A stretch of DNA of 61,710 nt from contig JAEPNO010000010.1 in NCBI GenBank assembly GCA_017643365.1, forward strand, positions 77,743-139,452, written 5' to 3'. Source of the stretch: Balneolaceae bacterium (GTDB lineage Bacteria; Bacteroidota; Rhodothermia; Balneolales; Balneolaceae). A program made the translations under genes and the position numbers. The notes beneath the pieces are model-generated. The model was not told the origin of the DNA. It worked only from the letters and a program-made list of their open reading frames with translations, and did not search any database. Positions 33,724 to 42,567 of this stretch are shown here, one piece after another. Position 1 is the first letter of the stretch. Every line of letters starts with the position of its first letter.

Positions 33724-33938
33724 GAAATTTCGCGCCAGATGTCTTCGTCCGTTAGTAAACCTTGAGACTCAGCAAATGGAAGAATCTTATTTCTGATTTG
33801 TTGAAAAGCATCAATTGAAAGCTGTCGTTTTAAAGCTTCGCGAACAATTTCACTTTTAGGCCGACCTGAATTTTTTGAAACACGATCTAGCATTGCTTCT
33901 AATTCAGTATCTATTCGAATGGATATAGTTGTACTCAT
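33720..33938 (-). CDS. Ribbon-helix-helix antitoxin
   Basis: A 72-residue protein with a CopG-type RHH domain: beta strand TTISIRIDTELEAML, then NSGRPKSEIVREALKRQL. The C-terminal acidic part (LTDEDIWREIS) would wrap the PIN toxin. It is first in the operon, the normal order for autoregulated modules. Confidence 0.88.
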   Translation of the reverse strand: MSTTISIRIDTELEAMLDRVSKNSGRPKSEIVREALKRQLSIDAFQQIRNKILPFAESQGLLTDEDIWREIS

Positions 33939-33967
33939 AATAAACGTGTTGTACTACAATGTAATAC
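33930..33967. promoter_or_regulatory. Candidate operator of the toxin-antitoxin operon
   Basis: TGTACT or TGTAAT occurs at 33930, 33950 and 33960, i.e. at intervals of 20 and 10 bases (whole helical turns). The 33950 copy is part of a small palindrome TTGTACTACAA. The first copy overlaps the antitoxin start region. RHH antitoxins bind such in-phase short repeats. Confidence 0.45.
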
Positions 33968-34024
33968 GCATTTTTATCTAATTCAAATTAAGGAGTAACT
34001 AAGCTACGATGATCTTTTTATTCG

Positions 34025-35107
34025 TCATTCGTCATTCTCTCTCTCCATCAACTTCTCCGTCAGCTTCTTATTGGCTTTGGGGAATGGGAATTGTTCTAAT
34101 TCTGAAATATCAACCCATCGGATTTCCTGGCTGGATTTAGCGCTCGGTTTACCGGAAACTAATCGACACAAATAGGCATGCATTGTAATAGAAAAATGAG
34201 AGTAGACATGCTTTAGCTTCATGAACTCTTCATAGGCATTGACTTCAACACCAAGTTCTTCACGTAACTCCCGCTCAACGGTTTGTTGGATGCTTTCGCC
34301 TTCTTCCTGTTTGCCCCCGGGGAATTCCCACAATCCGCCTAACATCACATTTTCGGGTCGGAGTGCTATGAGCACCTTTCCATCTTCTCGTTCGATGATT
34401 CCAACTCCAATATGTTTATGCGGCTTTTTCTTTGCAGGGGATTTGTAGGGAATGGTGTCTGTTTTTGCTGATTTGTTAGCTACACAATTGAAGGAAATCG
34501 GACAAGACAAACAATCAGGATTGGTTGGTTTACAAACCGTTGAGCCAATTTCCATCAAGCCTTGATTGAAATCAGCAGGCCGATCGGTACTAATCAATCC
34601 ATCTACATGAAGTTGAACTTGTTTAGTGGTTCGGGTTGATCGTACATCGTCTTCAATCCCAAAGTAACGCGTAATTACACGAATTACGTTTCCATCCACC
34701 ACAGCATTGGGTTTACCGAAAGCGATGCTAGTAATAGCTGCTGCGGTGTAGGGTCCAATTCCTTTCAACTTTATGATTTCATCATAATCCACCGGCAGTT
34801 TCCCACCAAAATCATCCACAATCATTTTTGCAGCGGCGTGAAGACTTCGGGCGCGACTGTAATACCCAAGCCCTTCCCAAGCTTTCATTACTTGTTGTTG
34901 CTCAGCTTTTGCTAAGTCGAAAACGGTTGGAAACTCCCCTATAAATCGTTCAAAATAAGGCCAGGCTTGATCAACTCGAGTTTGCTGGAGCATGATTTCA
35001 GAGATCCAAATCTTGTAAGGATCGTTGGTCTCGCGCCATGGCATCGGGCGCTTATGTTCGGCGTACCAATCTAAAACTGCTTCTGTAAATCTATTATCTG
35101 AACTCAA
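34025..35107 (-). CDS. mutY: A/G-specific adenine glycosylase
   Basis: A 360-residue base-excision enzyme removing adenine opposite 8-oxoguanine. The order is: MPWRETNDPYKIWISEIMLQ (catalytic glutamate), the helix-hairpin-helix LKGIGPYTAAAI with the catalytic aspartate in NAVVDGNVIRV, the 4Fe-4S cysteines in CKPTNPDCLSCPISFNC (spacing 6-2-5), and a C-terminal NUDIX-like recognition domain (LWEFPGGKQEEGES). The start is TTG (35107), as no ATG precedes the conserved N-terminus. It lies nine bases after the gene at 35117. Confidence 0.94.
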   Translation of the reverse strand: MSSDNRFTEAVLDWYAEHKRPMPWRETNDPYKIWISEIMLQQTRVDQAWPYFERFIGEFPTVFDLAKAEQQQVMKAWEGLGYYSRARSLHAAAKMIVDDFGGKLPVDYDEIIKLKGIGPYTAAAITSIAFGKPNAVVDGNVIRVITRYFGIEDDVRSTRTTKQVQLHVDGLISTDRPADFNQGLMEIGSTVCKPTNPDCLSCPISFNCVANKSAKTDTIPYKSPAKKKPHKHIGVGIIEREDGKVLIALRPENVMLGGLWEFPGGKQEEGESIQQTVERELREELGVEVNAYEEFMKLKHVYSHFSITMHAYLCRLVSGKPSAKSSQEIRWVDISELEQFPFPKANKKLTEKLMERENDE

Positions 35108-35116
35108 AAATTATGC

Positions 35117-36643
35117 TTATTCTCCTCGTGAAATATTGATCACGTTGTAAGTGATTTCAATTGATGAAGCCGTGCCTTGTTCGTCGGTTGCCACAATCCG
35201 AAACGTTTGTTCACCAATCTGTCGTTCGTTGGGAGTCCAGTTAAATTCACCGGTTTGCTCGTTTAGAGTAGATCCTTCGGGTAAGTCCACTCCCAGATAA
35301 CGAATTAAGCCACTCGATGGATTTTCAGGATCGATTGCGTTAAAAGTGATTTCGTAAGGATCATTAACTGCAACCGTTGATCCACGAACTGGGCTGAATC
35401 GAGGAGGAGCGTTGAACGTTCGTACTTCAACCGTGAAACTAGTGCTGTCGATCTGTCCCTTACTGTTTGATCCAATGATGGTAAACGGCGTAATTCCAAC
35501 CTGATTTACAGATGGTTGCCAGTATAAACCCTGTTTTTGAATCCGTGCATTCGCTACCGGCGATTTATAGGTGAACGAAACATCGCTGTGATCGCCCGAC
35601 TCAAGCTCGATGGCAGTTAGCAAAGGTTGGGGAAAAGTGAGTGTTTTATTACCAATGGCTTTGATTTTGAAGTTCTCTGAACCTGAAGAAGGATTTGAAG
35701 TTGAAATTTCGTTACTACCATTTTGTAACGGACTAACTTTATCGAAGATAGAAATCCAGAGTGCATCGGCACTTTTAGTGATAAAGTTTCCGGCCTGAGA
35801 TTCTGCCTGCCACAACCGAAGTCCACCATTATTTTCTGAAATCCAAAGCTGTCCATTTTGGGTGCGAACAAACAGCGTGTTTTCATATTCAGTTACGTTG
35901 GCGATTTTTGCATTTACAGTCCCAACACTTCTTCCCAATCCATTTGTGGTTACCGTATAAAGCTCACCGCTTGTGGTTGCGCCCCAAATCTTCTCATTTT
36001 GTATGAATAAGTCTTCGATTGATTCACCAAGAGTTAAAGTAGCGATAGATTCCAATCCGTCTTCGCCTAATTGAAAGGAGTGAATTTTCTCATCTCCTGT
36101 TAGTACAAACAGCTGGTTTGATAGGATCGAAGAAACGACATCTAAAACAGCAACCCGACCTATGGTTCCATTGGCAACAATATTGGCGTCGGTATCAAAA
36201 TCATCCGGCGATGTTAGTGGGAGTTCACCAAGGCCTTCATCACCTAAAGCCACAAATAATTTGTCGTTTAAACGAGCAACTCCTTTTGGCGAAACCGGGA
36301 GCTGAGTTGATGAAAATACGCCTAACACTGATGTAGGCTCAAGAACGGTTAGTCGCCTTGAATCACCATATAAGTAAGCGAACCGAATGTCTGAATCAAT
36401 CTTATTACCTCGACGTTGCATCCCCGAAGAAGTGTAGAGCCATTGCAAGGAATCCCCATAAACGCGGAAAACGGCCATTCCTTCCAGTTCGGATAGGACG
36501 TATAAATGAGCATCCGAGGCTTCCATCGCTTTAATGTTAGGAATCTCGATCAGATTTTGATAATCCTGCGACCATTGCGCCTCTGATCGAACAGAAAACG
36601 ACAACAAGAATAAAAATAGAGATATTGTAATGAGTTTTCGCAT
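35117..36643 (-). CDS. Secreted protein with WD/PQQ-like repeats and cadherin-like Ig domains
   Basis: A 508-residue protein with signal peptide MRKLITISLFLFLLSFSVRSEAQ. The first 290 residues have loose beta-propeller-like repeats (LYVLSELEGMAVFRVYGD, LFVLTGDEKIHSFQLGED). The C-terminal 200 residues hold two putative Ig/dystroglycan-type domains, the last with FNAIDPENPSSGLIRYLG, LNEQTGEFNWTPNERQIG and FRIVATDEQGTASS. It is probably periplasmic or exported. No lipobox or sorting tail is seen. It precedes mutY on the same strand, which is probably chance operon membership. Confidence 0.75.
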   Translation of the reverse strand: MRKLITISLFLFLLSFSVRSEAQWSQDYQNLIEIPNIKAMEASDAHLYVLSELEGMAVFRVYGDSLQWLYTSSGMQRRGNKIDSDIRFAYLYGDSRRLTVLEPTSVLGVFSSTQLPVSPKGVARLNDKLFVALGDEGLGELPLTSPDDFDTDANIVANGTIGRVAVLDVVSSILSNQLFVLTGDEKIHSFQLGEDGLESIATLTLGESIEDLFIQNEKIWGATTSGELYTVTTNGLGRSVGTVNAKIANVTEYENTLFVRTQNGQLWISENNGGLRLWQAESQAGNFITKSADALWISIFDKVSPLQNGSNEISTSNPSSGSENFKIKAIGNKTLTFPQPLLTAIELESGDHSDVSFTYKSPVANARIQKQGLYWQPSVNQVGITPFTIIGSNSKGQIDSTSFTVEVRTFNAPPRFSPVRGSTVAVNDPYEITFNAIDPENPSSGLIRYLGVDLPEGSTLNEQTGEFNWTPNERQIGEQTFRIVATDEQGTASSIEITYNVINISRGE

Positions 36644-36660
36644 ATGCTGATTCTATATGT

Positions 36661-37638
36661 CTACAACCAATTATGATTTTTGTACCAACGGATAGTGCGA
36701 GAAATACCTTCTTCTAAGCTGGTGCCGGGCATATACCCAAGTTCTTTCTCGGCTTTTGCTGATGAACACACCCATTCGTGCGTCATTTCTCTGGCTTTTT
36801 CTTCGTTTAAAACGGGATACTTTCCAAGTATTCCGGCGCCCTTTTCAACGGCAGTAGCGATTTTTTTAATCCACCTTGGTTTTAATTTCAAAGGGATGGG
36901 TTTCCAGCCTGTAACAACTGAAGTTATTTCGCGAATTTGATTCCAGGAATACGCTTCTTTTGGCCCGCCCATAAAATAGGTGTGTGATCCTGTTTTTGTA
37001 AATACCGCCGCTTTCATTATTCCTTCAACTAAATCCTTCACATATACCATCGATAATTTCGGATGGTTCCCATCACCCACCATCGGGCATATTCCTAGCT
37101 TAAAGGTTTTGAAAAAGGTATAAATGTCTGCTTCGCGTGGACCATAAACTGCCGGTGGACGAATAATTTTAATACTTTCTTTTTTTGATGCGGCACTTAA
37201 AATAATTTCTTCCATTTCCTTTTTCGATTCACCATACATACTCACTGGACGAAGTTGCGCAGATTCAGTAAGTGGGGCTCCGTTACTTGGACCTGTTGCA
37301 GCCAACGAAGAAAGCATCACTATATTGGTGATTCCTTTTTTTTGAGCTATTCGGAGCAGGTTTTCGGTGGCATCAACATTAGCACGTTTAAACTCCGACC
37401 ACTTTGGAGCACGAACAACTCCTGCAATGTGAAAAATCACGTCTACACCTTCTAGGGCGGAACTTAATACTTGTAAATCGGTTAGATCGCCTTTAACACG
37501 AGTAAAGGCTTTTCCGGTTAACCACTTGTCAGAGCTTCTAACCAAACATAATACTTCAGAATATTGATCGGATTCGATCAGCGCATCAACCAGATGACTG
37601 CCAACAAAACCGGTACCGCCGGTAACAAAGGCTCTCAT
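36661..37638 (-). CDS. Extended-SDR NAD-dependent epimerase/dehydratase, candidate ceramide-reductase type
   Basis: A 325-residue enzyme. The nucleotide motif TGGTGFVGSHL is at the N-terminus. The serine-tyrosine-lysine triad is visible in MLSSLAATGP and YGESKKEME (about 140). The substrate domain includes IIRPPAVYGPREADIYTFF. Its place next to glycosyltransferases, an SPT-type enzyme and a GNAT gene suggests a role in sphingoid or sulfonolipid formation, like the CerR reductase of bacterial ceramide synthesis. A sugar-nucleotide epimerase is the main alternative. It is divergent from the GT4 gene, with 99 bases between. Confidence 0.8.
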   Translation of the reverse strand: MRAFVTGGTGFVGSHLVDALIESDQYSEVLCLVRSSDKWLTGKAFTRVKGDLTDLQVLSSALEGVDVIFHIAGVVRAPKWSEFKRANVDATENLLRIAQKKGITNIVMLSSLAATGPSNGAPLTESAQLRPVSMYGESKKEMEEIILSAASKKESIKIIRPPAVYGPREADIYTFFKTFKLGICPMVGDGNHPKLSMVYVKDLVEGIMKAAVFTKTGSHTYFMGGPKEAYSWNQIREITSVVTGWKPIPLKLKPRWIKKIATAVEKGAGILGKYPVLNEEKAREMTHEWVCSSAKAEKELGYMPGTSLEEGISRTIRWYKNHNWL

Positions 37639-37737
37639 AAATGTGTATATTTATCGGATTTTTGAAAATTGGTTAGCGCAAAGTTGAATAGTCGCACAGC
37701 CCCGAAGATACAAATCTACGAACTGCTTTTAAACTGA

Positions 37738-38895
37738 ATGAACGAACTGAGAGTAGCATTATTTACCGGCAATTATAACCACATCAGAGATGGTGTGTCG
37801 CTTACACTAAATCGATTGGTTTCCTATTTAGAGAGTCAAAACATTCCGGTGTTAGTTTTTGGGCCCAGCATTAAAAACCCACCCATTGATCATTGCGGTG
37901 AACTTGTGGTTACGCCATCTATTCCGATGTTAGTTCCAGGCAGAACCGAGTATCGAATTGCCACTCACTTTCCGGGCTGGGCAAAAAAACGTCTTGAGGA
38001 ATTCAACCCAACTTTGATTCATATTGCAACGCCCGATGGGTTGGGTAGCGGCGCAATGAAATGGGGAAAGAAACATGATGTGCCGGTTGTGGCAAGTTAT
38101 CACACCCATTTTTTAAGTTATGCGGGCTATTATGCTGCGTTTTTAATGCCGATTTTTCTCCCGGCCAAATGGCATATGAAATCGTTTTATAAAAAAGCGA
38201 TAGAAACTTATGTGCCATCACAATCGATGATAGATGAGCTGGAAGAAATCGGGCTGCAAAGTAACATGAAAATCTGGGCTCGCGGAATCGATCTCGAGAG
38301 ATTCAATCCTAAAAAAAGGGATATGGAATGGCGACGTTCGGTCGGGTTAAAAGATGATGAAATAGTAGTGAGCTTTGTCTCGCGGTTGGTTTGGGAGAAG
38401 GAGTTGCGGACGTACATTAAAGCAGTAAAAAATGTGCAAGCTATTCATCCAAACGTTCGAGCTTTAATTGTGGGTGACGGTCCGGCTTTGGATGAGACGA
38501 AAGAATTGTTACCGGATGCACATTATACCGGTTTTGCAAAGGGCGAAGATTTGGCAAGAGCATATGCAAGCAGCGATATTTTCATGTTTCCATCGCACAC
38601 CGAAACTTTCGGAAATGTAACACTGGAAGCTATGGCAAGTGGACTCCCATGCGTGGTGGCGGATGCCATTGGGAGCAAATCGCTGGTTGAGGACGGAGAA
38701 AACGGATTTTGGGCAAAACCTAAAAACGAAGATGATTTCACCGAAAAGTTGAAAAAGATTGTTGAAAACGACGAGTTGAGAACGGCGATGGGGAAAAAAT
38801 CGCGAGAATTTGCGATGAATTATCAATGGGAATCCATCAACGGTGGCTTGGTTGAGAATTATAAATCAGTGATTAAAAACTACTCCGGCTCGTGA
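37738..38895 (+). CDS. GT4-family glycosyltransferase (lipid glycosylation type)
   Basis: A 385-residue GT-B enzyme. The N-terminal acceptor domain starts LRVALFTGNYNHIRDGVSLT and includes LIHIATPDGLGSGAM and VASYHTHFLSYAGYY. The C-terminal donor domain has VSFVSRLVWEKELRTYIKA, HYTGFAKGEDLARAYASSD and the EX7E motif MFPSHTETFGNVTLEAMASG. It resembles SqdX- and MgtA-type transferases that put a sugar on diacylglycerol or related lipids. The stop overlaps the next gene start (GTGATG). Confidence 0.88.
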   Translation: MNELRVALFTGNYNHIRDGVSLTLNRLVSYLESQNIPVLVFGPSIKNPPIDHCGELVVTPSIPMLVPGRTEYRIATHFPGWAKKRLEEFNPTLIHIATPDGLGSGAMKWGKKHDVPVVASYHTHFLSYAGYYAAFLMPIFLPAKWHMKSFYKKAIETYVPSQSMIDELEEIGLQSNMKIWARGIDLERFNPKKRDMEWRRSVGLKDDEIVVSFVSRLVWEKELRTYIKAVKNVQAIHPNVRALIVGDGPALDETKELLPDAHYTGFAKGEDLARAYASSDIFMFPSHTETFGNVTLEAMASGLPCVVADAIGSKSLVEDGENGFWAKPKNEDDFTEKLKKIVENDELRTAMGKKSREFAMNYQWESINGGLVENYKSVIKNYSGS

Positions 38896-40028
38896 TGAAG
38901 ATTTTGTACATATCGCATTTACATCCCCCAAAAAATGCACCGCTCAAAAGCATCGGCGGTATGCAGCGTGTGAGCATGCAATTAGTAGATGAGTTAAAGA
39001 AGAAACCGGGTGTTCAAATTAAAACCATCATACAGCATGCTCCCTGGAAGGGAATTGAAGCCCGAACAGCTGTATTTTTGTTTAAACTCATCCGCAAGCT
39101 CCCCAAAATTGTAGACGATTATCAGCCGGATGTGATCCTGTTTTCCTCGATGGTAACGGCAACGTTGGCAAAGTTCACACGATCAAAAATTTCTGTGCCT
39201 ATGGTTACAATCAATCATGGTCAGGACGTGAAAATGCCCATTGGGATCTACCAGAACTTTGTTCCTAAAGTATTTGAGGCGTTGGATGGAGTAATTTCAG
39301 TATCACGCGCAACTCGCGAAGAATGTATTAAACGAGGAATGCATCCAGAAAAAGGAATCGCGCTACCTAATGGTTTCGATATGGCGCATATCGAAGAAAC
39401 ACCGGAAAAAGAGTCTGCTCGTAAAGATTTGGAAAAAGCTTTTGGCTTTTCCTTAGAAGGGAAAAAGCTTTTACTAACGGTTGGCCGGCAGGTGAAGCGA
39501 AAAGGGCATGAATGGTTTATTACCGATGTTTTTTCGAAAATTAAGTCGGATGTAATTTATCTGGCGATAGGTGAAGGCCCTGAACATGAACGATTATTGC
39601 AAGTAAGGGACGGTCTGACTTTTAAAGATGCACTACATTTTGTGGGAAAACAACCGGATGAATTACTTCGAAAATCGTATGCAGCGGCAGATGTATTTGT
39701 AATGCCTAACATCCCGGTAGAAGGAGATATGGAAGGCTTTGGAATTGTGATGCTTGAAGCAAATTTGGCTTCAACTCCTGCTGTGGCAGCCGATTTAGAA
39801 GGTATAAAAGATGTAATTAGCGATGGTGAAAATGGCTTCAAAGTAGAAGTGCGTGATGCCGACACTTTTGCAGCTAAGATTGATGAGGTTTTAACAACTG
39901 ATTATTCTACCTTAAGCGAAAGCAGCAGGAACTATGTAGAGCAAAATTTTGCTTGGGAACGAGTCGCTGACAGATATATTTCTTATCTTGGCGAGGTTAT
40001 AAAAGATCACAGCACTCATAATGGCTAG
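38895..40028 (+). CDS. GT4-family glycosyltransferase
   Basis: A 377-residue GT-B protein. The ATG at 38895 shares a base with the upstream stop; a GTG one codon before is less likely. Key segments are GGMQRVSMQLVDEL, TINHGQDVKM, LTVGRQVKRKGHEWFI and the EX7E-type PVEGDMEGFGIVMLEANLAS. It lies between the first GT4 and the SPT-type gene, so it may add a second sugar to the same lipid. The acceptor is unproven. Confidence 0.87.
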   Translation: MKILYISHLHPPKNAPLKSIGGMQRVSMQLVDELKKKPGVQIKTIIQHAPWKGIEARTAVFLFKLIRKLPKIVDDYQPDVILFSSMVTATLAKFTRSKISVPMVTINHGQDVKMPIGIYQNFVPKVFEALDGVISVSRATREECIKRGMHPEKGIALPNGFDMAHIEETPEKESARKDLEKAFGFSLEGKKLLLTVGRQVKRKGHEWFITDVFSKIKSDVIYLAIGEGPEHERLLQVRDGLTFKDALHFVGKQPDELLRKSYAAADVFVMPNIPVEGDMEGFGIVMLEANLASTPAVAADLEGIKDVISDGENGFKVEVRDADTFAAKIDEVLTTDYSTLSESSRNYVEQNFAWERVADRYISYLGEVIKDHSTHNG

Positions 40029-40100
40029 TTGGTAAATTTGAATGAATTTCAATACTAGCTATATTCAACGTTATTCGATTATTTGGACAGGACGGATCGC

Positions 40101-41333
40101 ATGAGCGAAACAAAAAATTTGGCCACTCAAGACATATTTCATAAAGCACACAGTTTCACTCGGGCTGATGAAGTAAAAGCAATGGGTTTATACCCATATT
40201 TTAAACCACTCGAGGCCACCGATGGTACGATAGTAGAGATTGAAGGCCGAAAAGTTATCATGGCCGGTTCCAATAACTATCTTGGTTTAACAAATGATCA
40301 GCGTACCATAAAAGCGGCTCAAGATGCCCTTACTAAATATGGCACTGGCTGTACCGGTTCGCGCTATTTAAATGGAACATTGGATATCCATTTGGAACTG
40401 GAAGAAAAGCTTGCTGATTTTATGGGCAAGGAAGGCTGCGTTCTCTTTAGCACCGGCTACCAAACCAATGAAGGAGCCATTCAAACCATTGCGGGAAGAA
40501 ATGATCTGATTTTTTCCGATCGCGATAATCATGCATGTATTGTAGTTGGCACACAGGTTTCTAATGCCAAGACTATTCGCTACAAGCATAACGATATGGA
40601 TCAACTGCGTAAGTTTTTAGAGCAAGCAGATCCGAATGCAGGTAAAATTATTGTAACCGATGGCGTTTTTTCAATGTCAGGTACATTAGCAAAAGTGCCA
40701 GAGTTGGTAGCTTTAGCAAAAGAATTTAACGCACGTCTTTATTTGGATGATGCACACGCCGTAGGTGTAGTTGGAAAAGGTGGGCGAGGATCTGCATCTG
40801 TTTTTGATTTAACCGACGAAGTTGACCTGATCAGTGGAACTTTCTCCAAATCGTTTGCCTCTTTAGGTGGCTTTCTTGTTGGTGATAGAACGGTAATCGA
40901 GTATATCCGCCATCACTCACCGGCACATATTTTTAGTGCATCCATGCCTCCGGCAAATGTTGCTACCGTTCTTACTGCACTTGAAATTTTGAAAGAAGAA
41001 ACCTGGCGTTTAGATCGATTAGAAGAAATTTCGGTGTACATGCGTACCGAACTTGAGAAATTGGGTTTTAACGTTTGGTCTAGCCAGTCTCCAATCATAC
41101 CGGTTGTAATTGGCGATATGATGGATTGCTTTAAATTCTGGAAAGATCTTTTTGAAGAGGGCGTTTACGCAAACGCAGTAATTCCACCGGCGGTACCACA
41201 AGGTCAGTCGCTTTTGAGAACTAGTTATATGGCTAGCCATACCGATTCGCACTTAAATCGTATTCTCGAAGCTTTCAGAAAAGTGGGATTAAAGCACGGA
41301 ATTATCGATAATAACGGACACTCAGCCAGCTAA
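40101..41333 (+). CDS. Serine palmitoyltransferase-type alpha-oxoamine synthase
   Basis: A 410-residue PLP enzyme. The ATG at 40101 is used; the frame is open from a TTG at 40083. Signature parts are SNNYLGLTNDQR, GTGCTGSRYLNGTLDIHLEL, the stacking histidine in DRDNHACIV, LDDAHAVGVVGKGGRG, and the PLP lysine in GTFSKSFASLGGF (about 250). The family also contains BioF, KBL and ALA synthase, but the NGTLDIHLELEEKLA pattern and the GNAT neighbour point to serine palmitoyltransferase, or to cysteate acyltransferase making sulfonolipids. It condenses an amino acid with a fatty acyl thioester at the start of sphingoid synthesis. Confidence 0.87.
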   Translation: MSETKNLATQDIFHKAHSFTRADEVKAMGLYPYFKPLEATDGTIVEIEGRKVIMAGSNNYLGLTNDQRTIKAAQDALTKYGTGCTGSRYLNGTLDIHLELEEKLADFMGKEGCVLFSTGYQTNEGAIQTIAGRNDLIFSDRDNHACIVVGTQVSNAKTIRYKHNDMDQLRKFLEQADPNAGKIIVTDGVFSMSGTLAKVPELVALAKEFNARLYLDDAHAVGVVGKGGRGSASVFDLTDEVDLISGTFSKSFASLGGFLVGDRTVIEYIRHHSPAHIFSASMPPANVATVLTALEILKEETWRLDRLEEISVYMRTELEKLGFNVWSSQSPIIPVVIGDMMDCFKFWKDLFEEGVYANAVIPPAVPQGQSLLRTSYMASHTDSHLNRILEAFRKVGLKHGIIDNNGHSAS

Positions 41334-41342
41334 TAATAGGAT

Positions 41343-42464
41343 ATGGATACTACGGGGATCACTATCGTCACGACCGATGACGAGAAAAAGAAATTTCTGG
41401 AATTCCCCTATTCGCATTATCAAAACGATCCTCACTTTGTTCCTCCTTTGCGGATGGATCAGAAAAAACTTATCGACACCAAGAAAAATCCGTTTTATAA
41501 AAATGCAGACATCGCATTATTCATAGCTGAACATAACGGTGAAATTGCCGGCAGGATATCAGCGACGGTAGACCATCGTTTTAACAATTACCACAATACT
41601 AAGACCGGCCATTTTGGTTTTTTCGAGTGTATCGACCATCAACCTACGGCAAACTTACTATTTAGGGTAGCTGAAGATTGGCTTCGCGATCAGGGAATGA
41701 CCAAAGTTCTAGGTCCGGCTAGTCCCGGGATGATGGATATGATAGGGCTATTGAGCGATGGATACGATCGTGACCCTTTTGTAATGATGCCATATACCAA
41801 GCCTTATTATTTAAAATTGGTTGAAGCTTGCGGCTACGAAGTAGAGATGGAGTTATTGGCATTTATGATTTCTCAAGATGATGTTGCTAAGGATCGAATG
41901 CAACGTGCTAAAGAGATCGTTCATAAACGAAATCCGGGCTTGAGTTTTCGTCAGGTTAACATGAAAAGGATTAAAGATGAGGTCGAAATAGTTCGCGAAA
42001 TCTATAATCAAGCATGGAAAGATAATTGGGGATTTCTACCATTAACCAAAGAAGAACTCCAAGCAACAGCAGATGATTTTAAGCTGATTTTGGATGCAGA
42101 TGTTGCACATATTGCCGAAATAGACGGCAAACCGGTTGGATTTTCCATATCCATTCCAAATCTTAATACGCTTTTCAAAACCATGAATGGGAATCTTTTC
42201 CCGTTTGGCATATTTAAATTACTTTTTGGAAGAAAGAAAATAAATGAACTTCGCACTGCTTTAATGGGAGTGTTACCCGAATATCAAGGAAGAGGAATTG
42301 AAGCGTTGTTAAATCAACGAACAATTGAACGAGGGGAAACAAAAGGCTACGACCGATCAGAAATAAGCTGGGTGCTTAACAATAATGTTGATATGGTACG
42401 AGTAGCCGAACGCCTAGGTGCCAAAGTTGATAAGAAGTATCATATGTACACAAAGGCTCTTTAG
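41343..42464 (+). CDS. Large GNAT-fold acyltransferase, candidate bacterial ceramide synthase
   Basis: A 373-residue protein of the large GNAT-like family. The N-terminus FPYSHYQNDPHFVPPLRMDQ and IAGRISATVDHRFNNYH, and the C-terminal acetyl-CoA-like fold (MGVLPEYQGRGIEALLNQRT) are typical. Bacterial ceramide synthases that N-acylate the sphingoid base belong to this type and occur near spt genes. It starts nine bases after the SPT-type gene, so cotranscription is almost certain. Substrate assignment is from context. Confidence 0.82.
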   Translation: MDTTGITIVTTDDEKKKFLEFPYSHYQNDPHFVPPLRMDQKKLIDTKKNPFYKNADIALFIAEHNGEIAGRISATVDHRFNNYHNTKTGHFGFFECIDHQPTANLLFRVAEDWLRDQGMTKVLGPASPGMMDMIGLLSDGYDRDPFVMMPYTKPYYLKLVEACGYEVEMELLAFMISQDDVAKDRMQRAKEIVHKRNPGLSFRQVNMKRIKDEVEIVREIYNQAWKDNWGFLPLTKEELQATADDFKLILDADVAHIAEIDGKPVGFSISIPNLNTLFKTMNGNLFPFGIFKLLFGRKKINELRTALMGVLPEYQGRGIEALLNQRTIERGETKGYDRSEISWVLNNNVDMVRVAERLGAKVDKKYHMYTKAL

Positions 42465-42567
42465 TCTTCATATCTTGTTCATACTGAACCAAGATGTTAT
42501 GGTATCATGCTTAGTGCGAGATAGAGCATATGATCAAAAATTTTAGATTAATAGAATACATAAAATT

